Of a stretch of 64,000 bases of DNA, positions 51,033-58,502 are shown in pieces. The DNA is from Streptomyces sedi (GTDB lineage: Bacteria; Actinomycetota; Actinomycetes; Streptomycetales; Streptomycetaceae). The notes under the pieces are model-generated. The model had not been told where the DNA came from. It worked only from the letters and a program-made list of their open reading frames with translations, and searched no databases. The stretch spans positions 124,001 through 188,000 of the forward strand of contig NZ_VDGT01000001.1 of NCBI RefSeq assembly GCF_006335015.1. Reading direction: 5' to 3'. A program made the position numbers and the translations under genes. How positions within the stretch are numbered: the first letter of the stretch is position 1; each line of letters begins with the position of its first letter.

Positions 51033-52265
51033 TCACGGACTCCGCTGACGCGACGGCACCACCCGCACCGCCTCCTCCATGATCCGGGCGTCCGAGACGC
51101 GGTGGGACCGCAGTTCGACGCTGTCCGGGTGTGGGATGGCGACGATGACGAGATGCCTGCCGGTGCGCTCCTCGTCCAGAAAGGCGACATCGAGCTTCGA
51201 CAGATAGGCCCCCGGCTCGGGACGCGAATGGTAGACGACGACGAGGTCCTCGCCGTTCCGCTCCATGCGCTGATACGCCCTGACCGCCTCCAGGCCGTCG
51301 AACTCCCACATCTTCTCGGGCGAGTGCGCGACGTTGGTGATCCGGATCAGATGATCGGGGCGGTCCGAGCCGGCGGGACCCACCACCACGCCGCAGGCCA
51401 GCCGGGGGTACTCCTCCCTGGCATGGGCGACGATCTGGTCGCAGACCTCCTGGCTGAGGGTCAGCACCGCACGCGCGCCCCCGCCCCCGAGCGCCGGCGC
51501 GGCGCGCGGCGGCTGGTGCAGCACGACGTCCGGCGGCGCCCAGGCGCGGTTGCGGCCAAGCGCCAGCTGCCTGGCGGTGTTGCGGAACGCCCCCTGCGGC
51601 ACCGGCCGCCCCTTCGCCCGCAGGGCGCGTTCCATGGTGCCGAAAACGGTCTCCAGATCGAGCAGTTCCGGGCCTCCGGGGATGCCCCGCGAGAGCAGCC
51701 CGACCAGCTCCCCGGTGAACGCGGTGTGCGGCTCGTCCGGCGGCGCGGCGGCCACCCGGTTCTCGTGGGCGGCGGCGAGCACGGCGGTGCCCTCCGCCGC
51801 GGCGACGGCCGCGATGCCGTCGTCGGCCATGCTGTTCAACGCCCGCCCGCTGAAGCAGCAGTCGAGCACGACCAGGCGTCGTTCCGGTCCTCGCGGCAGG
51901 CTGCGGCGGACCCATTCGTACGGGGTCGCCGTCGCGTGCACCCGGGCCGGGTCCGTGCGGTGCGCGGCGAGGTGCAGCGTCCCGTCGTACTCGTCGACCA
52001 GGCCGTGCCCGGCGTAGTAGACGATCAGGGTGTCGGTCGCCTCGGCCGCCGCCGAGGCGACCGCCCGGTCCATCTCGTCCGGAGACACCGGGCCGTCCAG
52101 CACCGTGCAGTGGTCGGCCGGCAGGCCCAGCAGATCCGGCGCCGTGAACAACGCGCGCAGCGCGGACAGGTTGTTGACGACACCGGGGAGGCCCGGCAGC
52201 GACTCGTACTCACCGACACCGATCAGCACGGCGCGGGTGCCGGCCGGGTCCGGGAGCCCGGCCAT
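51033..52265 (-). CDS. Caspase-like protease fused to a JAB/JAMM domain
   Basis: 410 residues. Residues 10-235 are a caspase/metacaspase domain: AVLIGVGEYES start, catalytic His87 in YYAGHG, and Cys137 in LDCCFSG. Residues about 265-395 look like a JAB/MPN (JAMM) domain: Glu284/285 in AHAREEYPRLACGVVVGP, then H346-S-R348-P, Ser356 and Asp359. The spacing exactly fits H(S/T)H-x7-S-x2-D, but the second metal histidine is arginine (codon CGT, one base from CAT). The protease part should be active; the JAMM metal site is doubtful. The start shares a base with the stop of the EACC1 gene (TGATG). Caspase-EACC1 pairs are predicted conflict (immunity or cell-suicide) systems. No signal or membrane segment. 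Confidence 0.88.
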   Translation of the reverse strand: MAGLPDPAGTRAVLIGVGEYESLPGLPGVVNNLSALRALFTAPDLLGLPADHCTVLDGPVSPDEMDRAVASAAAEATDTLIVYYAGHGLVDEYDGTLHLAAHRTDPARVHATATPYEWVRRSLPRGPERRLVVLDCCFSGRALNSMADDGIAAVAAAEGTAVLAAAHENRVAAAPPDEPHTAFTGELVGLLSRGIPGGPELLDLETVFGTMERALRAKGRPVPQGAFRNTARQLALGRNRAWAPPDVVLHQPPRAAPALGGGGARAVLTLSQEVCDQIVAHAREEYPRLACGVVVGPAGSDRPDHLIRITNVAHSPEKMWEFDGLEAVRAYQRMERNGEDLVVVYHSRPEPGAYLSKLDVAFLDEERTGRHLVIVAIPHPDSVELRSHRVSDARIMEEAVRVVPSRQRSP

Positions 52266-52657
52266 CAGTCGGCTCCCCTCGGCGCCCCGTCGCCGTCCCG
52301 GCTCTCCCGCTCCGCGGCCAGCACGTTCTCGATCAGGGCGGGAGCGTCCCGCACCCGCCGCGCGGTGACCGACACGCGCCTGCCGTCGCTCGCCGTGATC
52401 TCCACCCGCACGTCCGAACGGCGCTGCCGCAGCCACCCGGACAACGAGCCCGCCAGCACCGTGACCACGCCGCCGGCCCCCACCGCCACCGTCAGCGTGT
52501 CCGCCAACGCGCCCATCTCCCCGGCACCGACCGGGCGCCGCTCGACATCGACGGCGCCCCGCAGCCCGGCCTCGGCCTCCAGCCAACGCCGCAACGACGC
52601 CAGCTCCCGCGCCCCGTCCTCCCCCGCCGCAACGCGAATCCGTACCCGCACGCCCAC
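52265..52657 (-). CDS. Effector-associated constant component EACC1-like protein
   Basis: 130 residues. An N-terminal Val/Arg-rich strand (VRVRIRVAAGEDGARELASL), a hydrophobic ALADTLTVAVGAGGVVTVLA segment in the middle and a C-terminal VEITASDGRRVSVTARR hairpin fit EACC1. This small protein was described by comparative genomics as the constant partner of caspase, trypsin and NTPase effectors in actinobacterial conflict systems. Its stop overlaps the caspase ATG by one base. GTG at 52657 is the likely start, with a weak ribosome site. Confidence 0.8.
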   Translation of the reverse strand: MGVRVRIRVAAGEDGARELASLRRWLEAEAGLRGAVDVERRPVGAGEMGALADTLTVAVGAGGVVTVLAGSLSGWLRQRRSDVRVEITASDGRRVSVTARRVRDAPALIENVLAAERESRDGDGAPRGAD

Positions 52658-52758
52658 CCCCAGGTGTCCGAACTCCGGTCCCCCCGCTTCGTCTTGATGG
52701 TGCCACGGCCGGGGCGTCGCAGCGTGCCGCTCACTCCTGCTCCGCGAGCGAGCACGCC

Positions 52759-53004
52759 GTGACGGTGAGCGTGGCCGCGTCCGTCTTCCTTCCCACCACG
52801 GCGATCGAACGCTACGGCGGGCCCGAGCAGATCGCCGCGGGCGACCTCTTCCTCGCCAGCCTCAGGCGTCCCACGCCACCAGCCCGGATGCGCTGGCCGC
52901 GCGGCGCGGCGCGGCGCGGGGTGGGGCGGGGTGGCGGGGCGCCGCCCGCCCGCCGCAGGGCGGGCGGCCACGCGACTAAGCTGGCGGCGGCGGCCGTTGG
53001 CTAA
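52759..53004 (+). other. Doubtful open frame
   Basis: GTG frame of 81 codons. The first 40 residues (MTVSVAASVFLPTTAIERYG) look coding, but the rest is Arg/Gly-rich and probably an artefact of GC-rich sequence. It may be a decayed gene start. Nothing else of note lies in the 52658-53070 gap apart from the array leader. Confidence 0.2.
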
Positions 53005-53070
53005 GCGACAGAGTGGGAGGAAGCCGTGACGCCTCGGAACAGCGGTGAGCGCGGCCGAGTTGGACCTGAA

Positions 53071-53124
53071 GGTAAAGTAAGTAAAATCCACCACCCCCAC
53101 CGATAAACCGGCAGGTCACGAACC
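53071..53124 (+). promoter_or_regulatory. CRISPR leader
   Basis: An AT-rich stretch (GGTAAAGTAAGTAAAATCC) and ATAAACCGGCAGGTCACG immediately precede the first repeat. This fits a leader with promoter and integration sites. Nineteen of 22 bases at 53103-53124 match the sequence before the CRISPR remnant at 57.4 kb. Confidence 0.8.
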
Positions 53125-53641
53125 CTGCTCCCCGCACGCGCGGGGATGGTCCTACGGTCCTTCGTCCACGGCTGCACCGTGCGGGCTGCTCCCCGCACGC
53201 GCGGGGATGGTCCCGGCTGGTGTCCCGCTCACGGCGGCGGGCCTCCCTGCTCCCCGCACGCGCGGGGATGGTCCTGTCCCGGGCCACGTACTCGCCCGCA
53301 CCCTCCGACTGCTCCCCGCACGCGCGGGGATGGTCCCGGGGAGCTGCGCCTGCTCCTCACCCGCCCGCTCTGCTCCCCGCACGCGCGGGGATGGTCCAGG
53401 TCCGCTGGTCAACCCGAGTCGATTGGTACGCTGCTCCCCGCACGCGCGGGGATGGTCCCTCGATGCTCACTCCGTGCCTCCGGGCAAGCAGCTGCTCCCC
53501 GCACGCGCGGGGATGGTCCCTGGGCCATGGGCCGTGTACCTGACCAACGACCCTGCTCCCCGCACGCGCGGGGATGATCCGCCGCAGTGGGTATACGACT
53601 GGCAGGACGCGTTCTACTCCCCGCGTTGCGGGGGTGCCCCC
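53125..53641 (+). CRISPR. CRISPR array, type I-E-like repeat, 8 spacers
   Basis: Eight 28-bp repeats (53125, 53186, 53247, 53309, 53370, 53431, 53492, 53553) beginning CTGCTCCCCGC and ending GGGGATGGTCC, plus a degenerate last one at 53614-53641. The eighth has G to A near its end. Spacers are 33 bp, one 34. The inner CCCCGC/GCGGGG forms the usual hairpin. Repeat decay at the right end and the leader at the left set the direction. The repeat type fits Streptomyces I-E systems. No cas gene is present in this window. Confidence 0.97.
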
Positions 53642-53677
53642 GGCCCGGGCCGGCGCCTGGGGCGCCCCGACCGTCGG

Positions 53678-54136
53678 TCAGATGAAGGCGGATTCGGGGC
53701 GGTCGGTGTTGATGAGGAGGGGGAGGCGGCGGCGTTGGCCGGTGGCGATGATGGCGTACTGGTAAAGGGCCGGGGGCTCGTACAGCTCCCGCATCGGGAC
53801 CCAACTCGCCCCCTCCTTCGGGTCCCTGGACGGCACGTCCGGGAGGACGCCGCCGTCCAGGACGTACGTCAGCCCGTTGAGCGTGCCTTCGTCGTCCGTC
53901 GTCGGAGTCACCGCCACCACCTCCGACAACGCCCGTTCGCAACCCGTCGCCTCAAGGAACGCCTCGCGGGCGGTCAGGATGATGCAACGGCCGGGCGGCA
54001 CCTGGCCGTTGGGCAGGATCCACCCCTCCTGGCCGTCCTCCCGCAGACCGCGCACCATCAGCATGTGGTTGCTCTGCGTCGTGGCCAGCACATGGAATGT
54101 GATCGGGATCGGGGAGTGGTTGATAGTGGTCAACAT
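53678..54136 (-). CDS. NUDIX-fold protein with degenerate Nudix box
   Basis: 152 residues. The fold pattern is NUDIX, with GWILPNGQVPPGR before a box-like TAREAFLEATGC. Against G-x5-E-x7-R-E-U-x-E-E-x-G-U the first Glu is Arg and one Glu of the EE pair is Leu, so nucleotide hydrolysis may be lost or changed. It is 18 bp downstream of three overlapping genes on the same strand and probably ends that operon, just before the CRISPR array. Confidence 0.7.
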   Translation of the reverse strand: MLTTINHSPIPITFHVLATTQSNHMLMVRGLREDGQEGWILPNGQVPPGRCIILTAREAFLEATGCERALSEVVAVTPTTDDEGTLNGLTYVLDGGVLPDVPSRDPKEGASWVPMRELYEPPALYQYAIIATGQRRRLPLLINTDRPESAFI

Positions 54137-54154
54137 GACTGGTTTCTCCTTGCG

Positions 54155-54499
54155 TTAACTGGTCAAGGCAGGCAGAAGGCCCGACAGGGCCGTGAGCAGG
54201 CACATCAAGCCGACGAACGCCGGCCCCAGGAAGTCAGAACCCGAAGAGGCGGCCGGTGGTGGGTCGTCCGGGCGCGGGACCACCCGCCAGTGGCATTCCG
54301 TCCGGGCCAGGAAGAGCGTGTGGTCGGGCCGGTCCTGGGAGTGTTGGAGCGCCCAGACCGCGACCGGGAGCGAGTCGTCGTCGAAGAGCGGGGAGACCGC
54401 CTCGCAACTCATGCACTCCGCCCCGTAGATGCCCTCCGGCACCCCGGGCCCCCGCTCCTGGATCAACACCCGATCCGCGCCGCGCACGATGTCGTTCAC
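54155..54499 (-). CDS. Conserved Streptomyces protein with Cys-x2-Cys and C-terminal membrane segment
   Basis: 114 residues. YGAECMSCEAVSPLFDD, a HSQDRPDHTLF segment and TECHWRVVPRP resemble the small DUF7848-type proteins, here with an added hydrophobic C terminus (FVGLMCLLTALSGLLPAL). Function unknown. GTG at 54499 overlaps the preceding stop (GTGA). Confidence 0.65.
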   Translation of the reverse strand: MNDIVRGADRVLIQERGPGVPEGIYGAECMSCEAVSPLFDDDSLPVAVWALQHSQDRPDHTLFLARTECHWRVVPRPDDPPPAASSGSDFLGPAFVGLMCLLTALSGLLPALTS

Positions 54500-54900
54500 G
54501 ACGGACACGCCCCCGTCCAGAAGCGGGTCCCGAACGTCGTGCGGGCCCGAGGCTGCCAGCGGCCCCGCCGGCGCCGGGACGTCCAGGCGTCGCCGGGCGG
54601 CCGGTAGGGTTCCAACGCCCGTCCGTCGGGCGCGCGGGGCGCGGCCCGTTCGGCGTCGGTGAAGTCCCATGCCATCGCGGCCAGTTGGCGTAGGCAGGCG
54701 TCGCAGGCGTAGAGCGGGGCGGTGGCGCCCTCCGAGGTGAGGCACCCGATCCACACCACCGGCGAGACGCGATACCCGCACCAGAACCAGCAGGGCCCCA
54801 GAGCCCGTTGCTCCGCACCGACGATCCCCGGCACCGGTATCTGGAACTCCCACTCCGAAGGCTCCGTGTCCGAACGCACACCGTGCGCCCGCGCATTCAC
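54496..54900 (-). CDS. Hypothetical cysteine/tryptophan-containing protein
   Basis: 134 residues, not recognised. It has CWFWCGYRVSPVVWIG and YACDACLRQLAAMAWDF, so two Cys pairs could bind a metal, and an Arg-rich C terminus. The GTG at 54900 is preferred to an earlier TTG because GGAG stands six bases before it and it overlaps the stop of the ATPase gene by four bases. It belongs to the four-gene leftward operon. Confidence 0.65.
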   Translation of the reverse strand: MNARAHGVRSDTEPSEWEFQIPVPGIVGAEQRALGPCWFWCGYRVSPVVWIGCLTSEGATAPLYACDACLRQLAAMAWDFTDAERAAPRAPDGRALEPYRPPGDAWTSRRRRGRWQPRARTTFGTRFWTGACPS

Positions 54901-55382
54901 CCGATGCTCCGTTCCGGGACGACGCCCCTGCACGAGAACCAAACACTCTTACCCATGCGCAGCACGGTTCCTCGGCGAGCGACCCGCTGGGCGTAGGGCC
55001 TGGGCATGTAGCCGAAGTCGTCGACCATTTCGCGCAGCATCCACAGGCCCCGCCCGGACTCCGCGTCCCAGTCGGGCACTTTCCCAACCAACGGCGGTCG
55101 GTCGGAACGGTCGACGACCTCGACCAGCACATCGCCACACGCACGAGTGACGTTGAGACGGCAACGTTGATCCTCGACATGGCGGCTGACGTTCGCCAGC
55201 AACTCGGAGACACCGAGCCGAACGACCTCGGTCGCGGCCGTGGAGGCACCCCAGTCGGCCATAAGCCGACCGACGGCCTGGCGCCAGAACTCGATCTCGG
55301 CAGGGCGCACTTGTAAGGCCCAGCCACGTTTCGCTCGTACGGCCACACCGTGGCCGTCAACGGGTCGCAACGGATTCGTCAT
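54897..55382 (-). CDS. Anti-sigma/RsbW-like ATP-binding protein (HATPase_c_2)
   Basis: 161 residues with a GHKL ATPase fold: the N-box in VRLGVSELLANVSRHV, then VEVVDRSDRPP and SGRGLWMLREMVDDFGY as the G1/G2 region. These free-standing kinases are abundant in Streptomyces and often pair with XRE/DUF397 genes, as here across the divergent promoter. Codon 23 is TTA (55314-55316), which predicts bldA control. ATG at 55382 follows GGGAGG. Confidence 0.88.
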   Translation of the reverse strand: MTNPLRPVDGHGVAVRAKRGWALQVRPAEIEFWRQAVGRLMADWGASTAATEVVRLGVSELLANVSRHVEDQRCRLNVTRACGDVLVEVVDRSDRPPLVGKVPDWDAESGRGLWMLREMVDDFGYMPRPYAQRVARRGTVLRMGKSVWFSCRGVVPERSIG

Positions 55383-55601
55383 GGCACCTCCCGGACACGC
55401 CAACGCTCGATGAGGGCGCGCGAGGGCAACGGCTAGTCACTCGCCAGGCGCGCAGCGTCAGCGCCTTCAGAGTGACCCAACGGTCAGCGCTTCGCAAGCC
55501 GCTCAGCGCAGATTTGCGATTCGTCCAAGCGTTCTGATATCCCAACAGGTGCGGGATGCGGCAGACTTGTGCGCCATTCACCGAAGTCACGGGAGGTAGA
55601 C

Positions 55602-56462
55602 ATGGGACGACCGGTCAGCACTGTTCGTCGGATCAGGCTCGGCCTGGAGCTGCGTCGACTGCGCGAGCAGGTCGGCAAGTCGCAACAGGACGCGGCCGAG
55701 GCCCTGGACACCAGCGACACCAAGGTCAGTCGCCTCGAAGGCGGCAAGACCGGGCTCAGCCGCCTCGAACTGGTCGCGCTCCTGGACCTCTACGAGGTGT
55801 CCGACCGCCGCCTACGTGACGGGCTCCTCGAACTCAACCGCAACAGCAAGCAACGCGGTTGGTGGCAGCAGCGCCAGGATGTGATGACTCCCAAGCTCGT
55901 CGAACTGATCGAGCTGGAGTCCACCGCGAGCACCATTTTCCAGTACGAAGCGCTGGTGGTCCCGGGGCTGCTCCAGACCGAGGCCTACGCCCGCGCCATC
56001 ATCAGCGGCTTTCCAACTCCGCACAGCCCATCCGTCGACCACGCCGTCCAGGTGCGCATGGAACGCCAGCAGTTGCTCACCCAAGACGAGAAGCCACGCC
56101 TGCTCTGCCTGTTGGACGAGGCGATCCTCCGCCGCCAGGTCGGAAGTCCCGAGGTCATGGCCGAGCAGCTCCGCAAGCTGGTCGCGGTCAACAACCCACC
56201 GCATCTGGCCATCCAGGTCATCCCGTTCGCCCGTGGAGCGCACGCGGGTCTGGACGGGAGCTTCCTCCACTTCACCTTCAGTGGAGCCGCGGACATGGAC
56301 ATCGTCTTCCTGGAGCAGAAGGGCAGCCGGGTCTTCGTCGAGGAGGAAGCCAGCGTGGAACCCTACCGAATCGCGGCTGAACACCTCCGCACCCAGGCGC
56401 TATCCTCGCCAGAGTCAATGACCTTGATCTCCGCTATCGCTGCGGAGTTCGACGGCAAGTGA
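55602..56462 (+). CDS. XRE-family regulator with DUF5753
   Basis: 286 residues. An N-terminal helix-turn-helix (LRRLREQVGKSQQDAAEALD, then TSDTKVSRLEGGKTGLSRLE) is followed by DUF5753 (ELIELESTASTIFQYEALVV, then PGLLQTEAYARAII). Members such as WhiJ-type proteins regulate development and antibiotic production with a DUF397 partner. ATG at 55602 follows GGGAGG. The stop overlaps the DUF397 GTG. Confidence 0.93.
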   Translation: MGRPVSTVRRIRLGLELRRLREQVGKSQQDAAEALDTSDTKVSRLEGGKTGLSRLELVALLDLYEVSDRRLRDGLLELNRNSKQRGWWQQRQDVMTPKLVELIELESTASTIFQYEALVVPGLLQTEAYARAIISGFPTPHSPSVDHAVQVRMERQQLLTQDEKPRLLCLLDEAILRRQVGSPEVMAEQLRKLVAVNNPPHLAIQVIPFARGAHAGLDGSFLHFTFSGAADMDIVFLEQKGSRVFVEEEASVEPYRIAAEHLRTQALSSPESMTLISAIAAEFDGK

Positions 56463-56680
56463 AGGACACGACGATGCGATACGACCTGCCGGCCTCCAGG
56501 TGGCGCAAGTCGACCTACTCCAACGGCGGCAGCGGCAGCTGCCTCGAAACTCAACGCACCAACGACGGCCTCGTGGCCGTCGGCGACAGCAAGGACCGCG
56601 CCCTCGGCGCGTTCACCTTCCCCACCCCGGCATGGAACGCCTTCGTGACCGCCGCGAAGCGTTCCACCTTCGCCGACTGA
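56459..56680 (+). CDS. DUF397 family small protein
   Basis: 73 residues from the GTG at 56459 (ATG at 56474 would give 68). Signature WRKSTYSNGGSGSCLETQ, VGDSKDRALG and FPTPAWNAFVTAAK. It should act with the XRE protein encoded just upstream, with which it overlaps by four bases. This intact pair shows what the broken one at 32.3-32.5 kb once looked like. Confidence 0.93.
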   Translation: MKDTTMRYDLPASRWRKSTYSNGGSGSCLETQRTNDGLVAVGDSKDRALGAFTFPTPAWNAFVTAAKRSTFAD

Positions 56681-56699
56681 CCGCACGACCTTCTACGGC

Positions 56700-57290
56700 A
56701 TGTACCCGATCGACCTCTCCACCGACCGGCTCTCGCTGCGCGAGTTGACGACGGACGACGTGGACGCCGTCCACGCCCTCTACGGGAACGCGGAGGCGAC
56801 CCGGCACCTCTCGTTCGAGCCGCGCACCCGGGACCAGGTCGGTGGGATCGTCGCCCGTTCGATGGTCTCCGCCGTTGCGCAGCCGCGCGACGAGTACGCC
56901 CTCGCGGTGTGCGCGGCGGACGGCAAACTGATCGGGTACGCCCGCCTCGCACTCGAAGGACAACGCGCCGCCCAGATCGGATTCGCCCTGCACCCGTCGG
57001 TATGGGGACGCGGCCTGGGCACCGAACTGGTCACCCTGCTCCTCACGTTGGCCTTCGACCGCCTCACCCTCCACCGCGTCTGGGCCGCCCGCGCCCCGCG
57101 CAACGACGCGTCCGCCGCGCTGCTGCACCGCGTCGGCATGACCGAGGAAGGCACCATCCGCGACCACGTCCACGTCGCCGGAACCTGGCGCGACTCCGTG
57201 GTCCACTCCATCCTGGAACAGGAGTGGAAGGCGGGCGCGGTGCTCACCGCGGCGAGAGACGACGGACGCGCAGCGGCCTACGACCGATGA
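56700..57290 (+). CDS. GNAT acetyltransferase (RimJ/RimL type)
   Basis: 196 residues. The GNAT core is clear: LSTDRLSLRELTTDDVDAVH start, the acetyl-CoA loop HPSVWGRGLGTELVTLLL and NDASAALLHRVGMTEEGTIR. It acetylates an amino group of a protein or small molecule; substrate unknown. It is 19 bp downstream of DUF397 and might share that transcript. Confidence 0.9.
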   Translation: MYPIDLSTDRLSLRELTTDDVDAVHALYGNAEATRHLSFEPRTRDQVGGIVARSMVSAVAQPRDEYALAVCAADGKLIGYARLALEGQRAAQIGFALHPSVWGRGLGTELVTLLLTLAFDRLTLHRVWAARAPRNDASAALLHRVGMTEEGTIRDHVHVAGTWRDSVVHSILEQEWKAGAVLTAARDDGRAAAYDR

Positions 57291-57356
57291 GTTCGTGTTC
57301 TGGCTGATGGGGGAACCGTGAAAGCCAACAGCGAGTGAGCAGAATGCCTCCCTCGA

Positions 57357-57473
57357 ATAAACCCGCGGCTCACGAACCTCGCGCCCCGCGCCTGCGGGGG
57401 TGTTCCGCACTTGTCCCACGCGCATCACGAAGGTTCGAGAGCGATCTGCTCCCCGCGTGTGCGGGGATGTTCC
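57357..57473 (+). CRISPR. Decayed CRISPR locus (leader plus two repeats)
   Basis: The leader-like ATAAACCCGCGGCTCACGAA is followed by a degenerate repeat (57378-57406, CGCCCCGCGCCTGCGGGGGT core) and, after 39 bp, a better one (57446-57473, CTGCTCCCCGCGTGTGCGGG... GATGTTCC). Compared with the main array the final bases are GTTCC, not GGTCC. Only one spacer-like unit remains. Confidence 0.75.
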
Positions 57474-57585
57474 AGCCCGGTGGCGCGGGCGGCGTCGACA
57501 GTCGGGAAAGCACGTCTTCGACTCCGCGCCAGCTGCTGGGTAAGCCAAGTGCCCTCCAGCGGCTACGACCAGAAGGGGCCGACTC

Positions 57586-58242
57586 GTGGTTCAAGGCCCA
57601 CTCCCCCATACACCCCGGCACGAGTTTCCGCCCGACCTACGGCGCCAGCTCACCCTTGGGCATATCCGGGAATGCGGGATCGGACGGGTCGCGGAGTCTC
57701 CGGTCCCCTACCGGAGGTGGGGTGGCGCCGGACTGTCGATCGGGGTCACCCTCGGAGTGTTCCTGGCCCTGGGGATCGCGGCGGCGGTCGGTGTGTCGAA
57801 CAGTGATGACGCCGATGTCCCGGTCGCCGTACCGGTGTTGGCCTCGATGGGCGCCTGGGCGGTGCTCTACGGGCTGCCGGTCCTGCTGCCTCACGCCCTC
57901 CGGGCCCGCCGCCTCAGGCGCCGGCTCACCGCCGCAGCGAACGCCTCCCCCGCATACGCTCAGACGCTGCCGGGATTCGCCGAAGAGGCGGCGGGCCGGG
58001 TCAGCTACGGCGATGGCCGACTGCGGCTGCTCACCGCCGAGGGGACGGCGTGGGAGGTGCCGTTCGCCTCCATCCACGTGGTCGAGGAGCTGCCGCCCAA
58101 GGGGCTGTTCGGCCTGCCAGGGATCGATGTGCTGACCCATGGCGGCACTTGGACGGAGATCCGCGCCGTCAGCAACCAGGAGCTGCTCAGCACCCTGGAA
58201 CAGGCCGGCACCCCGGTGCTGCGGGCCGTCAACCGCATGTGA
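57586..58242 (+). CDS. Hypothetical membrane protein
   Basis: 218 residues, not recognised. Two membrane segments (LSIGVTLGVFLALGIAAAVG and VPVLASMGAWAVLYGLPVLL) are followed by a soluble domain of mixed strands and helices (VSYGDGRLRLLTAEGTAWEV) that may be PH-like. The first 45 residues look irregular and the start is uncertain. Confidence 0.55.
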   Translation: MVQGPLPHTPRHEFPPDLRRQLTLGHIRECGIGRVAESPVPYRRWGGAGLSIGVTLGVFLALGIAAAVGVSNSDDADVPVAVPVLASMGAWAVLYGLPVLLPHALRARRLRRRLTAAANASPAYAQTLPGFAEEAAGRVSYGDGRLRLLTAEGTAWEVPFASIHVVEELPPKGLFGLPGIDVLTHGGTWTEIRAVSNQELLSTLEQAGTPVLRAVNRM

Positions 58243-58332
58243 AAGTCGGCTGTGCTCCTGCCTGCGCCTTCGTGGACGCCGCCAAGCGCTCCCCCCCCCC
58301 TCGCCGACTGACTCCCCACTCCCCACGCGCGC

Positions 58333-58380
58333 CGACGAGGCCGCTTCGCACCGAGACCGAGGTGCGGAGCGGCCTCGTCG
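58333..58380. terminator. Hairpin terminator
   Basis: CGACGAGGCCGCT (58333-58345) pairs exactly with 58368-58380, and the inner CGCACC/GGTGCG extends the stem. It lies 90 bp after the membrane-protein stop. Confidence 0.85.
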
Positions 58381-58450
58381 CTGTTCTGCGCCATGTCGGT
58401 CGGAAACCGACCGGACCCGACCGGACCGCGGACTCGACCACTCCAAGGGG

Positions 58451-58490
58451 CTATCGAATAATGATAGAGTTCTATCGTTAATCGATAGAA
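58451..58490. promoter_or_regulatory. CTATCG/CGATAG operator cluster
   Basis: Alternating half-sites CTATCG (58451), GATAGA (58463), TTCTATCG (58470) and CGATAGAA (58483) form overlapping palindromes, the best being TTCTATCG-TTAAT-CGATAGAA. The AT-rich block ends 13 bp before the DUF2975 start, so it covers the promoter. A natural binder is the small XRE protein encoded by the operon. Confidence 0.75.
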
Positions 58491-58502
58491 CATGGAGTCC
58501 GG

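Noticed and set aside
53207..54607. Long open frames through the CRISPR array
   Set aside because: They translate the repeats (PRTRGDGP-type strings) and are artefacts.
53642..57356. cas genes between the two CRISPR loci
   Set aside because: All genes here are NUDIX, small conserved, GHKL, XRE, DUF397 and GNAT; none resembles Cas proteins.
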